NCBI GenBank assembly: GCA_002368795.1
Contig: DFFG01000084.1
Location: forward strand, 1-44,725
Reading direction: 5' to 3'
Length of the DNA: 44,725 nt
Source of the DNA: Eubacterium sp. UBA3782
GTDB taxonomy: Bacteria > Bacillota > Clostridia > Lachnospirales > Lachnospiraceae
In this document: piece after piece, positions 8,550-16,462 of the stretch
Layout of the letters: each line of letters starts with the position of its first letter
How positions within the stretch are numbered: the first letter of the stretch is position 1
Position numbers and translations under genes: made by a program
The notes under the pieces: model-generated
What the model saw: the letters and a program-made list of their open reading frames with translations, nothing else
What the model was told of the DNA's origin: nothing
The model's database searches: none

Positions 8550-8578
8550 AGTATAACACAGAATATCATATTTTAAAA
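8550..8578 (-). promoter_or_regulatory. Candidate promoter of the 3D-domain gene
   Basis: TTTTAA and TATACT with a 17-bp spacer, the -10 being extended (TGT before TATACT), lie about 55 bp before the start codon. The 341-base gap 8495-8835 also holds several TGTAAY/TGTTAC hexamers, including TGTTAC-N5-TATTAC at 8689-8705. That pair resembles the WalR box (TGTWAH-N5-TGTWAH) with one mismatch. The rplL terminator at 8764 is in the same gap. Confidence 0.4.
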
Positions 8579-8763
8579 GTATTTTTTAACCTGATTGCAA
8601 TGTTTTTGCAATACTTTATGTAAATCTGTAACATTTAAACCACAAGATGTTCCGTTTTGTTCCGATGTATACCACAACTTCTTGTAATTGTTACATAAAT
8701 ATTACATTTTGATTTTTTTCAGGATTTCCGGCAGTTTTCCCCCACTTTGCCCGAAAAACGGGC

Positions 8764-8796
8764 AAAAAAAGGACCTCCGTGCTCCACACGGGGGTC
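8764..8796 (-). terminator. Terminator after rplL
   Basis: On the minus strand, GGACCCCCGTG pairs with CACGGAGGTCC (one G-U pair) and is followed by seven T, 40 bp after the rplL stop. It ends the rplJL transcript, so rpoB is not read from this operon. Confidence 0.85.
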
Positions 8797-8835
8797 CTCA
8801 GTGTCCAAATGAACGGCGCAGATATACTGCCTCTA

Positions 8836-9210
8836 TTACTTAAGGGTAACCTTTGCGCCCTGCTCCTCAACACGAGCCTTGATATCATCAGCCTCAGCCT
8901 TGGAAACAGCCTCTTTGATCATCTTCGGAGCGCCGTCAACCAGATCCTTGGCATCCTTCAGGCCCAGACCGGTGATCTCACGAACGACCTTGATAACCTT
9001 TACCTTGTTCGGGCCAACCTCGGTCAGCTCAACATCAAACTCGGTCTTCTCCTCAACTTCCTCAGCCTCAGCAGCGCCTGCAGCGACAACAACGCCTGCA
9101 GATGCGGAAACGCCAAACTCTTCCTCACAAGCTTTAACCAGCTCGTTCAGCTCTAATACGGTAAGCTCTTTGATAGCAGCGATAAACTCTTCAGTTGTTA
9201 ACTTTGCCAT
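8836..9210 (-). CDS. rplL: Ribosomal protein L7/L12
   Basis: A protein of 124 residues. It has the N-terminal dimerisation region (MAKLTTEEFIAAIKELTVLE), an Ala/Gly/Glu hinge (about residues 35-55) and the C-terminal factor-binding domain with KVIKVVREITGLGLKDAKDL. This is the multicopy stalk protein that recruits translation GTPases. The ATG at 9210 has a GGAGG site and the canonical start, so the five-codon longer reading is rejected. It lies 54 bp after rplJ, and the two form the usual L10-L7/L12 pair. Confidence 0.98.
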   Translation of the reverse strand: MAKLTTEEFIAAIKELTVLELNELVKACEEEFGVSASAGVVVAAGAAEAEEVEEKTEFDVELTEVGPNKVKVIKVVREITGLGLKDAKDLVDGAPKMIKEAVSKAEADDIKARVEEQGAKVTLK

Positions 9211-9264
9211 TTTATTTTCCTCCAATGATTATTTTTTGTAATTCTGATCGTTTTGTGTGCAAGA

Positions 9265-9765
9265 TCACTCTGCTGCGGGTGCAGCGTCCTTCTCGGCGAT
9301 CTGCTTGATGACGCGGGCAAAGCCTGCGATGGAGCCCTGCATGCTGCCGAACAGACGGCCCAGCAGTACTTCTCTTCCCGGGATATCGGCAAGTGCCTTT
9401 ACGCCGTTGGTGTCGTAATAGTCACCTTCCACTACACCGGCAATGAGCTCGAGCTTCGGGTTCTTCTTTGCGAAGCCTGCAAGCAGTCTGGCCGGAGCGG
9501 TTCCATCTTCCTTGGAGATGGCGATCGCATTTGTGCCTTCAAGATGCTTGGAGAGCTGCTCGAAGTCAGTTCCCTTGAACGCGAAGTTCATCATCGTGTT
9601 CTTGTAGACTTTGTACGTGATGTTGTTCTGTCTCAGAGTTTTGCGCAGCTCAGTGTCCTGGGCAACGGTAAGTCCGCTGTAGTTGACAAGCACAACGGCC
9701 TTTGCACCATCGACATTAGCAGCGATCTCATCGATAATGGGCTTTTTGAGTTCTACTTTTGCCAT
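9265..9765 (-). CDS. rplJ: Ribosomal protein L10
   Basis: A protein of 166 residues that anchors L7/L12 dimers to 23S rRNA. Landmarks are KAVVLVNYSGLTVAQDTELR near the N-terminus and the C-terminal helix (GFARVIKQIAEKDAAPAAE) that binds L7/L12. The upstream 223-bp gap carries its own promoter, an L10-type leader and an attenuator hairpin. Expression is therefore likely autoregulated by L10 binding its leader, as is known for this family. Confidence 0.98.
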   Translation of the reverse strand: MAKVELKKPIIDEIAANVDGAKAVVLVNYSGLTVAQDTELRKTLRQNNITYKVYKNTMMNFAFKGTDFEQLSKHLEGTNAIAISKEDGTAPARLLAGFAKKNPKLELIAGVVEGDYYDTNGVKALADIPGREVLLGRLFGSMQGSIAGFARVIKQIAEKDAAPAAE

Positions 9766-9808
9766 GATCTGGTATACCTCCTTATTTTATTTGGTGTATA
9801 CACGCATA

Positions 9809-9843
9809 AGAAAACCCGTCCGGCCGAAAAGACCAGACGGGTG
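9809..9843 (-). terminator. Attenuator-like hairpin before rplJ
   Basis: ACCCGTCTGGTC and GGCCGGACGGGT form a strong stem followed on the minus strand by TTTTCTT, between the L10 leader and rplJ. The position suits leader-controlled termination or ordinary partial termination ahead of rplJL. Confidence 0.65.
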
Positions 9844-9866
9844 TGCATTCTTAAAAAGAATCGACA

Positions 9867-9922
9867 TCCTCGGCAGGCGCTGTGCTTACGTCCCCCCCAA
9901 GGGGACACCTGCTGTCTTCGGC
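9867..9922 (-). ncRNA. L10 leader (rplJL autoregulatory leader)
   Basis: On the minus strand the segment carries CCGAAGACAGCAGGTG and, after a GTCCCC/GGGGAC hairpin, GCGCCTGCCGAGG. Pairing of CAGCAGG with CCTGCCG gives the kink-type arrangement known for the L10 leader of Firmicutes. It lies between the candidate rplJ promoter and the attenuator hairpin. Boundaries are approximate. Confidence 0.8.
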
Positions 9923-9934
9923 GTGTACTGGGTT

Positions 9935-9963
9935 ATGATAGCATTCAGTTTTCCGTTTGTCAA
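9935..9963 (-). promoter_or_regulatory. Promoter of rplJL
   Basis: TTGACA and TATCAT with a 17-bp spacer on the minus strand, just downstream of rplA and directly before the L10 leader. Confidence 0.65.
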
Positions 9964-9988
9964 GCCTGCAAAACAGGCCGCGCGGAAT

Positions 9989-10681
9989 TTACTGAACCTT
10001 CATCGGGTTGATTTTGATTCCAGGTCCCATGGTCGGAGCAATGCTGATGCTTCTCATGTACTGACCCTTCAGGGTTGCCGGTCTTGCCTTGACAATGGCA
10101 GCCATCAGCGTATTGAAGTTCTCGACCAGCTTCTCATCCTCGAAGGAAGCCTTGCCGATCGGAACATGGATGATGTTGGCCTTGTCCAGACGATACTCAA
10201 CCTTACCGGCTTTGATATCTTTTACAGCTTTGGTGACGTCCATGGTAACGGTACCGGACTTCGGGTTCGGCATCAGGCCCTTCGGTCCAAGGATACGGCC
10301 CAGACGTCCGACAACACCCATCATATCAGGCGTAGCAACGCAGACATCAAAATCAAGCCAGCCATCCTTCTGGATCCGCGGGATCAGCTCCTCAGCGCCG
10401 ACAAAATCTGCGCCTGCAGCCTGAGCCTCGTCAGCCTTTGCGCCCTTGGCAAATACCAGGACACGAACGGTCTTACCAATTCCATAGGGAAGTACAACAG
10501 CTCCGCGGACCTGCTGATCAGCATGACGTCCGTCGCAGCCGGTACGGATATGTACTTCAATCGTCTCATCAAATTTAGCAACTGCTACTTTCTTTGCAAG
10601 CGTGATCGCCTCAGCAGGATCATACAGGTTGCTGCGGTCGATCTGTTTCGCGAGCTCAGCGAATCTTTTTCCGTGTTTCAT
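9989..10681 (-). CDS. rplA: Ribosomal protein L1
   Basis: A protein of 230 residues that builds the L1 stalk of the 50S subunit and in many bacteria represses its own operon. It starts MKHGKRFAELAKQIDRSNLY and contains the L1 signature region GRLGRILGPKGLMPNPKSGTV. An AGGAGG site lies 7 bp before the start. It follows rplK by 88 bp, in the usual order rplK-rplA. Confidence 0.98.
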   Translation of the reverse strand: MKHGKRFAELAKQIDRSNLYDPAEAITLAKKVAVAKFDETIEVHIRTGCDGRHADQQVRGAVVLPYGIGKTVRVLVFAKGAKADEAQAAGADFVGAEELIPRIQKDGWLDFDVCVATPDMMGVVGRLGRILGPKGLMPNPKSGTVTMDVTKAVKDIKAGKVEYRLDKANIIHVPIGKASFEDEKLVENFNTLMAAIVKARPATLKGQYMRSISIAPTMGPGIKINPMKVQ

Positions 10682-10769
10682 TCTAACATTACCTCCTGTG
10701 GTAGTTGCGGGATCTTCCCTCCCACGTCTCTTCTGCAGAGAAGTTCATCCTGACTTCCCCGAACGTTCA

Positions 10770-11195
10770 TTAGTCTTCTACTACGATACCCATGCTTCTT
10801 GCGGTTCCGGCGATCATGCTCATGGCAGCCTCAACGGATGCGGCATTCAGATCCGGCATCTTCATCTCGGCGATCTCGCGGACCTTATCCTTGGAGATGG
10901 TAGCGACCTTTGTCTTGTTCGGTGTTCCGGATGCAGTCTTCAGGTTGCAAGCCTTCTTCAGAAGAACTGCTGCCGGCGGAGTCTTTGTGATGAAGCTGAA
11001 GCTTCTGTCAGCATAAACCGTGATCACGACGGGGATGATCAGATCACCCTTGTCGGCGGTTCTAGCGTTGAACTCCTTGGTGAACTGCACGATATTTACA
11101 CCGTGCTGTCCAAGTGCAGGACCTACCGGAGGAGCTGGTGTAGCCTTGCCAGCAGGAATCTGTAATTTAATGTAGCCTGTTACTTTCTTTGCCAT
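10770..11195 (-). CDS. rplK: Ribosomal protein L11
   Basis: A protein of 141 residues of the GTPase-associated centre. The N-terminal domain has KLQIPAGKATPAPPVGPALGQ and the C-terminal domain the rRNA-binding end SMIAGTARSMGIVVED. The ATG at 11195 has AGGAGG at ideal spacing. A GTG three codons earlier would sit directly on the ribosome site and is rejected. Confidence 0.98.
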   Translation of the reverse strand: MAKKVTGYIKLQIPAGKATPAPPVGPALGQHGVNIVQFTKEFNARTADKGDLIIPVVITVYADRSFSFITKTPPAAVLLKKACNLKTASGTPNKTKVATISKDKVREIAEMKMPDLNAASVEAAMSMIAGTARSMGIVVED

Positions 11196-11251
11196 TTTCG
11201 GCACCTCCTAAAATGATGTGGTATTTGCGGGAATCTCCCTCCCACAGCCGG

Positions 11252-11773
11252 TTACCCGGCCTTGCGGACTTCGGCGAAGCTGATCTCGACCGGCGTCGCC
11301 CGTCCAAACAGCTCAACGTTAATGGTAACGGTCTGTTTATTCTGATTGATCGCCACGATCTGGCCGGTGGAATCCTTCCACACACCGCCGATGACGACGA
11401 CCTCATCACCGATCTCAAGATCGATGACGACTTTTTCGCCCGTATCCACACCGAGCGGCTGCATCTCTGCTGCCGTCAGCGGAACCGGCTTGGATCCCGG
11501 ACCAACGAATCCTGTCACGCCTCTGGTATTTCGTACGACATACCAGGTATCATCGTTCATGACCATATTCAAAAGAACATAGCCCGGGAACAGTTTTTTC
11601 TGAACCTGCTTTCTGACGCCGTTCTTTACCTCAACGACCTCCTCCAGCGGCACGCGCACCTCCAGGATCTGGTCCTCCAGATGTCTGTTCTCAATTGTCT
11701 TCTCAATATTGGCCTTCACCTTATTCTCATAACCGGAATAAGTGTGAACTACGTACCATTTAGCTTCTGACAT
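11252..11773 (-). CDS. nusG: Transcription elongation factor NusG
   Basis: A protein of 173 residues. The NGN domain starts MSEAKWYVVHTYSGYE and holds FPGYVLLNM and NTRGVTGFVG. The C-terminal KOW domain begins near GDEVVVIGGVWKDSTGQIV. It binds RNA polymerase and modulates pausing and coupling to translation. The start is taken as the ATG at 11773, with an AAGGA site 9 bp upstream, not the GTG at 11779. It lies between secE and rplK, the canonical position. Confidence 0.98.
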   Translation of the reverse strand: MSEAKWYVVHTYSGYENKVKANIEKTIENRHLEDQILEVRVPLEEVVEVKNGVRKQVQKKLFPGYVLLNMVMNDDTWYVVRNTRGVTGFVGPGSKPVPLTAAEMQPLGVDTGEKVVIDLEIGDEVVVIGGVWKDSTGQIVAINQNKQTVTINVELFGRATPVEISFAEVRKAG

Positions 11774-11785
11774 ATTCACCAGTCC

Positions 11786-12025
11786 TTATAAATTAATGAT
11801 CAGCTGAACGATCTGCAGTCCGAGACTGTCGATAAGCGTGATCAGCAGGCAGATAATCGCTGAAATAGCCACGACCGCGCCGGTCTGCTTTCCAAGCGTT
11901 TTCCTGTCGGTCCAGATGATTTTGTCCCACTCGGTCTTCAGGCCCTTTCTCCAGGTCTGAAAGCGGCTCTTCTCGGCCTTCTTGCTGCCCTTCCTGGCCT
12001 CAGACTTCTTTGTTCCTTCTGCCAT
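11786..12025 (-). CDS. secE: Preprotein translocase subunit SecE
   Basis: A small protein of 79 residues with a basic N-terminal extension (KKSEARKGSKKAEKSRFQTW), the amphipathic segment GLKTEWDKIIWTDRKTL and one C-terminal membrane helix. This is the single-helix SecE of Gram-positive bacteria, which clamps the SecY channel. It lies 12 bp before nusG and just after rpmG. Confidence 0.96.
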   Translation of the reverse strand: MAEGTKKSEARKGSKKAEKSRFQTWRKGLKTEWDKIIWTDRKTLGKQTGAVVAISAIICLLITLIDSLGLQIVQLIINL

Positions 12026-12050
12026 TGTCTCACCTCGATCAGAAAAACAA

Positions 12051-12200
12051 TTATTTTGTCTCTCTATGTGTAGTATGCTTTCTGCAGAATCTGCAGTACT
12101 TCTTGATCTCCATACGTTCCGGATGAGTCTTCTTGTCCTTGGTCGTATTGTAATTGCGCTGCTTGCATTCCGTACATGCTAAGGTAATTCTCGTACGCAC
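12051..12200 (-). CDS. rpmG: Ribosomal protein L33
   Basis: A 49-residue protein with two CxxC pairs (CTECK and CRFCR), the zinc-binding form of L33, and the family motif NYNTTKDK. The start codon is GTG at 12200, with a GGAGGTGTAA site upstream. It is the first gene of the rpmG-secE-nusG run; secE starts 25 bp later. Confidence 0.95.
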   Translation of the reverse strand: MRTRITLACTECKQRNYNTTKDKKTHPERMEIKKYCRFCRKHTTHRETK

Positions 12201-12355
12201 GACTTACACCTCCACTGTTTATCATCGATTGGATCTTTACAACAAAAGAACAGCCCTGCTTTCCCCTTTTCTGCCTTAAGTGTGGGCGGTTTGCGTTGAA
12301 CCGTGTCTGGCAAAAAAAGCGTAAAAAAAAAGGACCCCTTTCCTGTCGCTCCATT

Positions 12356-12384
12356 ATGGTAGCACAGTCGGGGCCCCCTGTCAA
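12356..12384 (-). promoter_or_regulatory. Promoter of the rpmG-secE-nusG operon
   Basis: TTGACA and an extended TACCAT (-10) with a 17-bp spacer on the minus strand, giving a leader of about 150 nt. The leader begins with AGGAAAGGGGTCCT followed by nine T, which could form a weak early hairpin-terminator. The 313-base gap 12201-12513 also holds a CCGCGT/ACGCGG inverted repeat at about 12427-12448 and no gene that I can support. Confidence 0.7.
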
Positions 12385-12513
12385 GGACAGAATCCCTTAT
12401 TTTTCAAGCTTTTTTTAAGGCTTTTTCCGCGTCTTTTCTGACACGCGGACGGGCATCATAATTGCCCTGCAGAAGGCAGTCGGGCACGCTCCCAGCCGCT
12501 TTTTATGCATCTG

Positions 12514-13305
12514 TTATGCCTGCTGGGAATCCTCCTCCGGCATGCCGGGATACAGGCAGGCGACCTTGTACTGCCGCATCGCCTCCAGCCACTCATCGGA
12601 AGGCTTCTCATCCGTGATGATGGCATCAAAGTCACGCAGGTCACAGATCTTGCAGAAGGCGGTCTTTCCGAACTTGGTGTGGTCGGCGACCAGATACTTT
12701 TCCTTGGCGTGCCGGATTTCCTTGCGCTTGATGGCTGTAAAGGCCTGCACAGAATCCATGGCACCTGCCTCCAGATCGATGCCCTTACAGGAGATAAAGG
12801 TCTTATCTGCGTAGTAGGACTCGGTGGAAGCCTCTGCCTCCGGTCCCAGGAGCGCCAGATAGCCCTCCTTCAGCGTGCCTCCTGTGGATATGACCGTCCA
12901 GCCCTGCATCTCAGACAGCTCGAGGATGATCTCGATGGAATTGGTAACGATCGTCAGCCGCTGCCGGCTCTTTAAGGCCTTGGCAATAAACAGGTCGGTG
13001 GAGCTGGCATCCAGCATGATATGGTCGCCGTCACGCACCAGCGAGGCAGCGATGGCACCGATCTTCTGTTTTGCCGCTACATTCTTGCGGCTGCGGATAT
13101 GCAGCGGCATATCAAAGCCGACGTTCTCATTCAGCACGGCTCCGCCATAGCTCTTTGTGGCATAGCCGTCCTGCTCCAGCTTTTCCAGATCCCTGCGGAT
13201 CGTCTCCTCCGAGACGCCGAAGAGATGGCTGAGTTCGCTGACAACAACACGTTTTTCTTCCTGCAGCTTTTCCAGTATCAGATTTCGACGCTCCAGAGCC
13301 AGCAT
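12514..13305 (-). CDS. DeoR-family transcriptional regulator of the BMC locus
   Basis: A protein of 263 residues. The N-terminal winged helix-turn-helix (about residues 5-58) has VVVSELSHLFGVSEETIRRD, the DeoR/GlpR signature. The C-terminal DeoRC domain senses a sugar phosphate and includes IMLDASST and TIVTNSIEIILEL. It lies 115 bp after pduT on the same strand and is the last gene of the BMC locus. DeoR proteins of this type usually repress sugar-catabolic operons and are released by a phosphorylated intermediate, here plausibly fuculose- or rhamnulose-phosphate or DHAP (inference). A 12-bp sequence shared by the two locus promoters is a candidate target. Confidence 0.88.
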   Translation of the reverse strand: MLALERRNLILEKLQEEKRVVVSELSHLFGVSEETIRRDLEKLEQDGYATKSYGGAVLNENVGFDMPLHIRSRKNVAAKQKIGAIAASLVRDGDHIMLDASSTDLFIAKALKSRQRLTIVTNSIEIILELSEMQGWTVISTGGTLKEGYLALLGPEAEASTESYYADKTFISCKGIDLEAGAMDSVQAFTAIKRKEIRHAKEKYLVADHTKFGKTAFCKICDLRDFDAIITDEKPSDEWLEAMRQYKVACLYPGMPEEDSQQA

Positions 13306-13341
13306 GTCTGTCCTCCTGTAATTAATCGTACTTATACAATA

Positions 13342-13375
13342 CGGGGCAAAATAGTCACTGGCTATTTTTGCCCCG
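13342..13375 (-). promoter_or_regulatory. Long hairpin between pduT and the regulator gene
   Basis: CGGGGCAAAAATAG and CTATTTTGCCCCG are near-perfect inverted arms around a 7-nt loop. No T-run follows on the minus strand. It could be a partial terminator separating the structural genes from the regulator gene, or an operator. No firm promoter for the regulator was found nearby. Confidence 0.5.
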
Positions 13376-13419
13376 CATAATTTGCATTCTTAGCAGTCTT
13401 TGTATTCTATATTCTGCTG

Positions 13420-13968
13420 TCAGATGATCTTGTGGATGATCTTGTCGTCCGGATGGGCGATGACCGAGGAATCCAGGTACATGCCCTTCTGGCCGGCAAT
13501 GACCTTTGCCTTCTGGATGGACGCCTCCACAGCCGATACCTCGCCGGTGATCAGCATGAAGGACTTACCGCACATACCCTTGGCCAGACGAAGCTCGATC
13601 ACATCGACGATGGCCGTCTTTGCCGCCGCATCCGCTGCCTCGATCAGTGAGGCCACATCAAAGGTCTCCAGGATGCCCAGTGCATCCACATGCTCCACGC
13701 TGCTTGCGCCGTACATGGCGGCGAAGAGTGACTCGTGGGGATTGCCCAGCACAAAATTGCCGATCAGTTCATGCTCATATGCCGTGCTGGCTGCCTCTAC
13801 CGCAGCCTTTACCGCACTGAGCGTACCCGTGATGATCGCGATATATTTACCAGGACATACGGTCTGTGCTTCTACGATGTCCACGTCTGCTGTCTTGACC
13901 ATCAGATCGGCGGCAGTGATACCGGCAGGAATACTCTTAAATTCGATCATTCCGATTGCTTTGCTCAT
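13420..13968 (-). CDS. pduT: BMC-T tandem-domain shell protein, Fe-S type (PduT-like)
   Basis: A protein of 182 residues with two consecutive BMC domains (SKAIGMIEFKSIPAGITAAD and VDALGILETFDVASLIEAAD), which forms a pseudohexameric trimer of the shell. Cys38 in the TVCPGKY segment matches the cysteine that holds a [4Fe-4S] cluster at the PduT trimer centre, a possible electron path through the shell. The neighbouring pduS encodes the likely redox partner. The start is the ATG at 13968, with AAAGGA upstream. It is the only BMC-T gene in the window; no PduB-type protein is seen. Confidence 0.92.
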   Translation of the reverse strand: MSKAIGMIEFKSIPAGITAADLMVKTADVDIVEAQTVCPGKYIAIITGTLSAVKAAVEAASTAYEHELIGNFVLGNPHESLFAAMYGASSVEHVDALGILETFDVASLIEAADAAAKTAIVDVIELRLAKGMCGKSFMLITGEVSAVEASIQKAKVIAGQKGMYLDSSVIAHPDDKIIHKII

Positions 13969-13985
13969 CAATCTGCCCGTCCTTT

Positions 13986-15311
13986 CTACCTTTTCTCGAT
14001 CCGGATGTACTGATCCGTTACATGTGTGACGACACCCTCAAGGGATGCATGCATGCCTACGCTAAGTCCGTCGCCCGGCTTCGCGATCATCTGTCGGTAA
14101 GCTACGTGGTCACCCACGCTGACGATCGGAACGGCGGGTGCGCCGATATGCTGGGAGAGCATCACACGGACCGAATCCTCCGGCTGCAGCTCGTCATCCA
14201 GCGGTGCCGGAAGGTCATACCTCGAAAGGCCCAGACGCGCCATCAGGCGCTCCTCCGGTACTCTTCTGTACTGGCGGGATTCCTGAACCGGAACAGCCTC
14301 CACACGTGGAGCCTTGATGCCGTTCTTGCGCAGACCGCCCTTGTACTGGCCGATCAGCGTTCTGGGAGCCAGATCCTGCGGGCAGGCGTAAAGCTCACAT
14401 ACGCCGCAGCCCGAACAGAAGAAGGTATTCAGGAAAGGATTCATATCCTGGAAATCTGCATTTGCTGCAGAACGCATAAACCGGGCGGGATCGATGGGAT
14501 GGCCCAGGTTATGCCGCGGACACATGCTGGTGCAGGTCTCGCACTGGCAGCAGATCGATGCAGCCCTGGCCAGGTCGATCTTGGCTTTCCGGTTTTTCTT
14601 CATCACGATAGGATGATCCTTCGGAAGAACCAGGATCGCGTTGGTCGTCTTGGTGACTCTTCCGTTGGCTGGCCGGATACTGCCCATCATAGGGCCGCCG
14701 ACAAAGTAGACCGGATCCTCGCAGGTCAGTTTGCCTGCAAGCTCGACGACCGACTGGAAGGTGCAGCCCACAGACACCGGTACGGTGATGGGCTCGCTCA
14801 CCTCACCGATCACGGTCAGATACTTGAAGGTGACCGGCTTGTCCTCAACGGCCGCGCGGTAGATGTTGTACATCGTTTCTACATTATATATGATACAGCC
14901 CTGCTCGATCGGCAGTCCCCCCGGGCGGACGACACGGCCGGTGCACTCATACACCAGCACGACCTCGTCGCCCATCGGATACGCCTCCTCCAGGAAATGA
15001 ATGGACATCTCCGGGTAGTTGACGATCTCCTTCTGGATCGCTGCGATCGCGTGACTGTAAGTTTTCTTGATTCCGATGATCGCCCGCTCTGCACCGCAGG
15101 TCTCGGCCACGAGATGCAGACCCGCCAGGATCTGTTTTGCGTGGACCGTGATCAGACGCCTGTGCGGCTGAAGAAGGGGCTCGCATTCTGCACAGTTCAG
15201 CAGAATCGTATCAGCATTTTTATTCAGCTTTGCATATGACGGAAATCCGGCGCCGCCGGCTCCCACAACTCCGCCATCACGGAGTTTCTGCTGCATTAAT
15301 TCAAAATCCAT
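13986..15311 (-). CDS. pduS: RnfC-like flavin/Fe-S cobalamin reductase PduS
   Basis: A protein of 441 residues. A glycine-rich flavin/NADH region (GVVGAGGAGFPSYAKL, LNCAECEP) is followed by two ferredoxin-type motifs, CQCETCTSMCP and CSGCGVCELYACP, for two [4Fe-4S] clusters, and a C-terminal SLBB/barrel-like part. PduS enzymes use NADH to reduce cob(II)alamin so that PduO can remake adenosylcobalamin, and may exchange electrons through PduT. Both partners are in this locus. The ATG at 15311 follows GGAG by 6 bp. It lies between pduN and pduT, 17 bp before the latter. Confidence 0.93.
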   Translation of the reverse strand: MDFELMQQKLRDGGVVGAGGAGFPSYAKLNKNADTILLNCAECEPLLQPHRRLITVHAKQILAGLHLVAETCGAERAIIGIKKTYSHAIAAIQKEIVNYPEMSIHFLEEAYPMGDEVVLVYECTGRVVRPGGLPIEQGCIIYNVETMYNIYRAAVEDKPVTFKYLTVIGEVSEPITVPVSVGCTFQSVVELAGKLTCEDPVYFVGGPMMGSIRPANGRVTKTTNAILVLPKDHPIVMKKNRKAKIDLARAASICCQCETCTSMCPRHNLGHPIDPARFMRSAANADFQDMNPFLNTFFCSGCGVCELYACPQDLAPRTLIGQYKGGLRKNGIKAPRVEAVPVQESRQYRRVPEERLMARLGLSRYDLPAPLDDELQPEDSVRVMLSQHIGAPAVPIVSVGDHVAYRQMIAKPGDGLSVGMHASLEGVVTHVTDQYIRIEKR

Positions 15312-15329
15312 GCCTGCTCCGTTCCGGAA

Positions 15330-15602
15330 TTACTCCTGCTCAAAGAGACCGCCGTCATCGATGATGCCTACGATCGCCGCGTCAACGGGCGCGTTCTCCA
15401 TATCACAGCCGATCCTGGCTGCGCTTCCCTGAGCAACGATAACATATTCTCCGATACCGGCACCGATCATATCTATGGCGATGATCTGGCTGGTATCTGC
15501 TGCCATATGACGCAGTGGTTCAATAATCATGAACTTATTTCCGATCAGTTTCTCACTTTTTCTTGTGGAAACAAGGCTTCCAACGACCTTACCTGCTATC
15601 AT
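15330..15602 (-). CDS. pduN: BMC-P pentameric vertex protein (EutN/CcmL family)
   Basis: A protein of 90 residues starting MIAGKVVGSLVSTRKSEKL, with the family's DMIGAGIGEYVIVAQGSAAR and APVDAAIVGIID. BMC-P pentamers cap the shell vertices. The ATG at 15602 has GGAGG at good spacing; the longer open frame upstream to 15764 lacks family sequence and is rejected. It lies 18 bp before pduS and is the only BMC-P gene here. Confidence 0.94.
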   Translation of the reverse strand: MIAGKVVGSLVSTRKSEKLIGNKFMIIEPLRHMAADTSQIIAIDMIGAGIGEYVIVAQGSAARIGCDMENAPVDAAIVGIIDDGGLFEQE

Positions 15603-15770
15603 ATATCCTCCATCAAAACGCATGTCTGCCTTCCTAAGCAGCATGCCATATGCGGACCGCTCTGTATAGAAAAGCCGCTCCGCCGGACAGGAAAGGCAAT
15701 GACCTGTCCGATGGAAACAAGCTGCGCAGCGTCCTTGCATAAGGGCTGCGCAGCTCCTCATCATGTGTAT

Positions 15771-16415
15771 TTACTTCTGGATGCGCACGATGTCGCCCTG
15801 TTTGATACCGGCGGCATTTGCCTCATCCGTGTCGATGTGCATCTCCAGAGTGAAGCTGTCGTCCACCCGGATGACCACATGATTAAATGTCGTTCCCCGC
15901 TCGTTCTCTGCCACTACAGATACTACATCGCCGTTCTTTACGCCGGCTGCCTCCGCATCCTTCGGGGACATGTGGATGTGCCGCTGCGCAACGATACATC
16001 CTTCCTTCAGATACAGGGCTCCCTGCGGGCCGACGATGGCGATCGGAGCACTTCCCTTGATATCGCCGGACTGGCGGATGGGCGCCTTAATGCCCAGTGT
16101 CCGCGCATCCGTGGAGGAGATCTCCACCTGTGTCGCCTTGCGCACCGGTCCGAGGATACGGACATTCTCGATGGCGCGAAGCTTCAGGCCGACGATGGTG
16201 ACCTGCTCGTTTGACGCGAACTGGCCGCCCATCAGATCCTTTTTCTTTGTCAGCTGATAGCCTTTTCCGAAAAGGACTTCCACATGCTCCTGTGTCAGAT
16301 GGACATGTCTGGCAGAAACGCCTACCGGGACCATAAAGCCAGCCGGTTTAACACTGCTGCTCTCCATGGCCTCAAGGACCATCCTGGTAATTAACTCTAC
16401 CTGATTGCTATCCAA
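15771..16415 (-). CDS. pduL: Phosphate propanoyltransferase PduL, compartment-targeted
   Basis: A protein of 214 residues that converts propionyl-CoA to propionyl phosphate and recycles CoA inside the shell. The two conserved zinc-ligand histidine clusters SARHVHLTQ and QRHIHMSP are present. The N-terminal helix NQVELITRMVLEAMES has the amphipathic pattern of an encapsulation peptide, followed by a short linker. The start is TTG at 16415, with GAGAGGTG upstream and no in-frame ATG nearby. It lies between the extended BMC-H gene and pduN. Confidence 0.93.
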   Translation of the reverse strand: MDSNQVELITRMVLEAMESSSVKPAGFMVPVGVSARHVHLTQEHVEVLFGKGYQLTKKKDLMGGQFASNEQVTIVGLKLRAIENVRILGPVRKATQVEISSTDARTLGIKAPIRQSGDIKGSAPIAIVGPQGALYLKEGCIVAQRHIHMSPKDAEAAGVKNGDVVSVVAENERGTTFNHVVIRVDDSFTLEMHIDTDEANAAGIKQGDIVRIQK

Positions 16416-16462
16416 ATTGACACCTCTCCAATCTGTTCTGATCTAACGTTTTATCCTGTTTA

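Noticed and set aside
12064..12384. Open frame of 106 codons covering rpmG
   Set aside because: It is out of frame with the clear 49-residue zinc-type L33 at 12051-12200, which has a proper ribosome site.
12427..12448. Terminator after the DeoR-family gene
   Set aside because: The CCGCGT/ACGCGG stem is followed by A, not T, on the minus strand; a T-run exists only on the opposite strand upstream of the stem, so it is not a convincing terminator in either direction.
15603..15764. 54-codon N-terminal extension of the BMC-P protein
   Set aside because: EutN/CcmL proteins start at MIAGKVVG; a GGAGG site sits directly before that ATG, and the extension has no family similarity.
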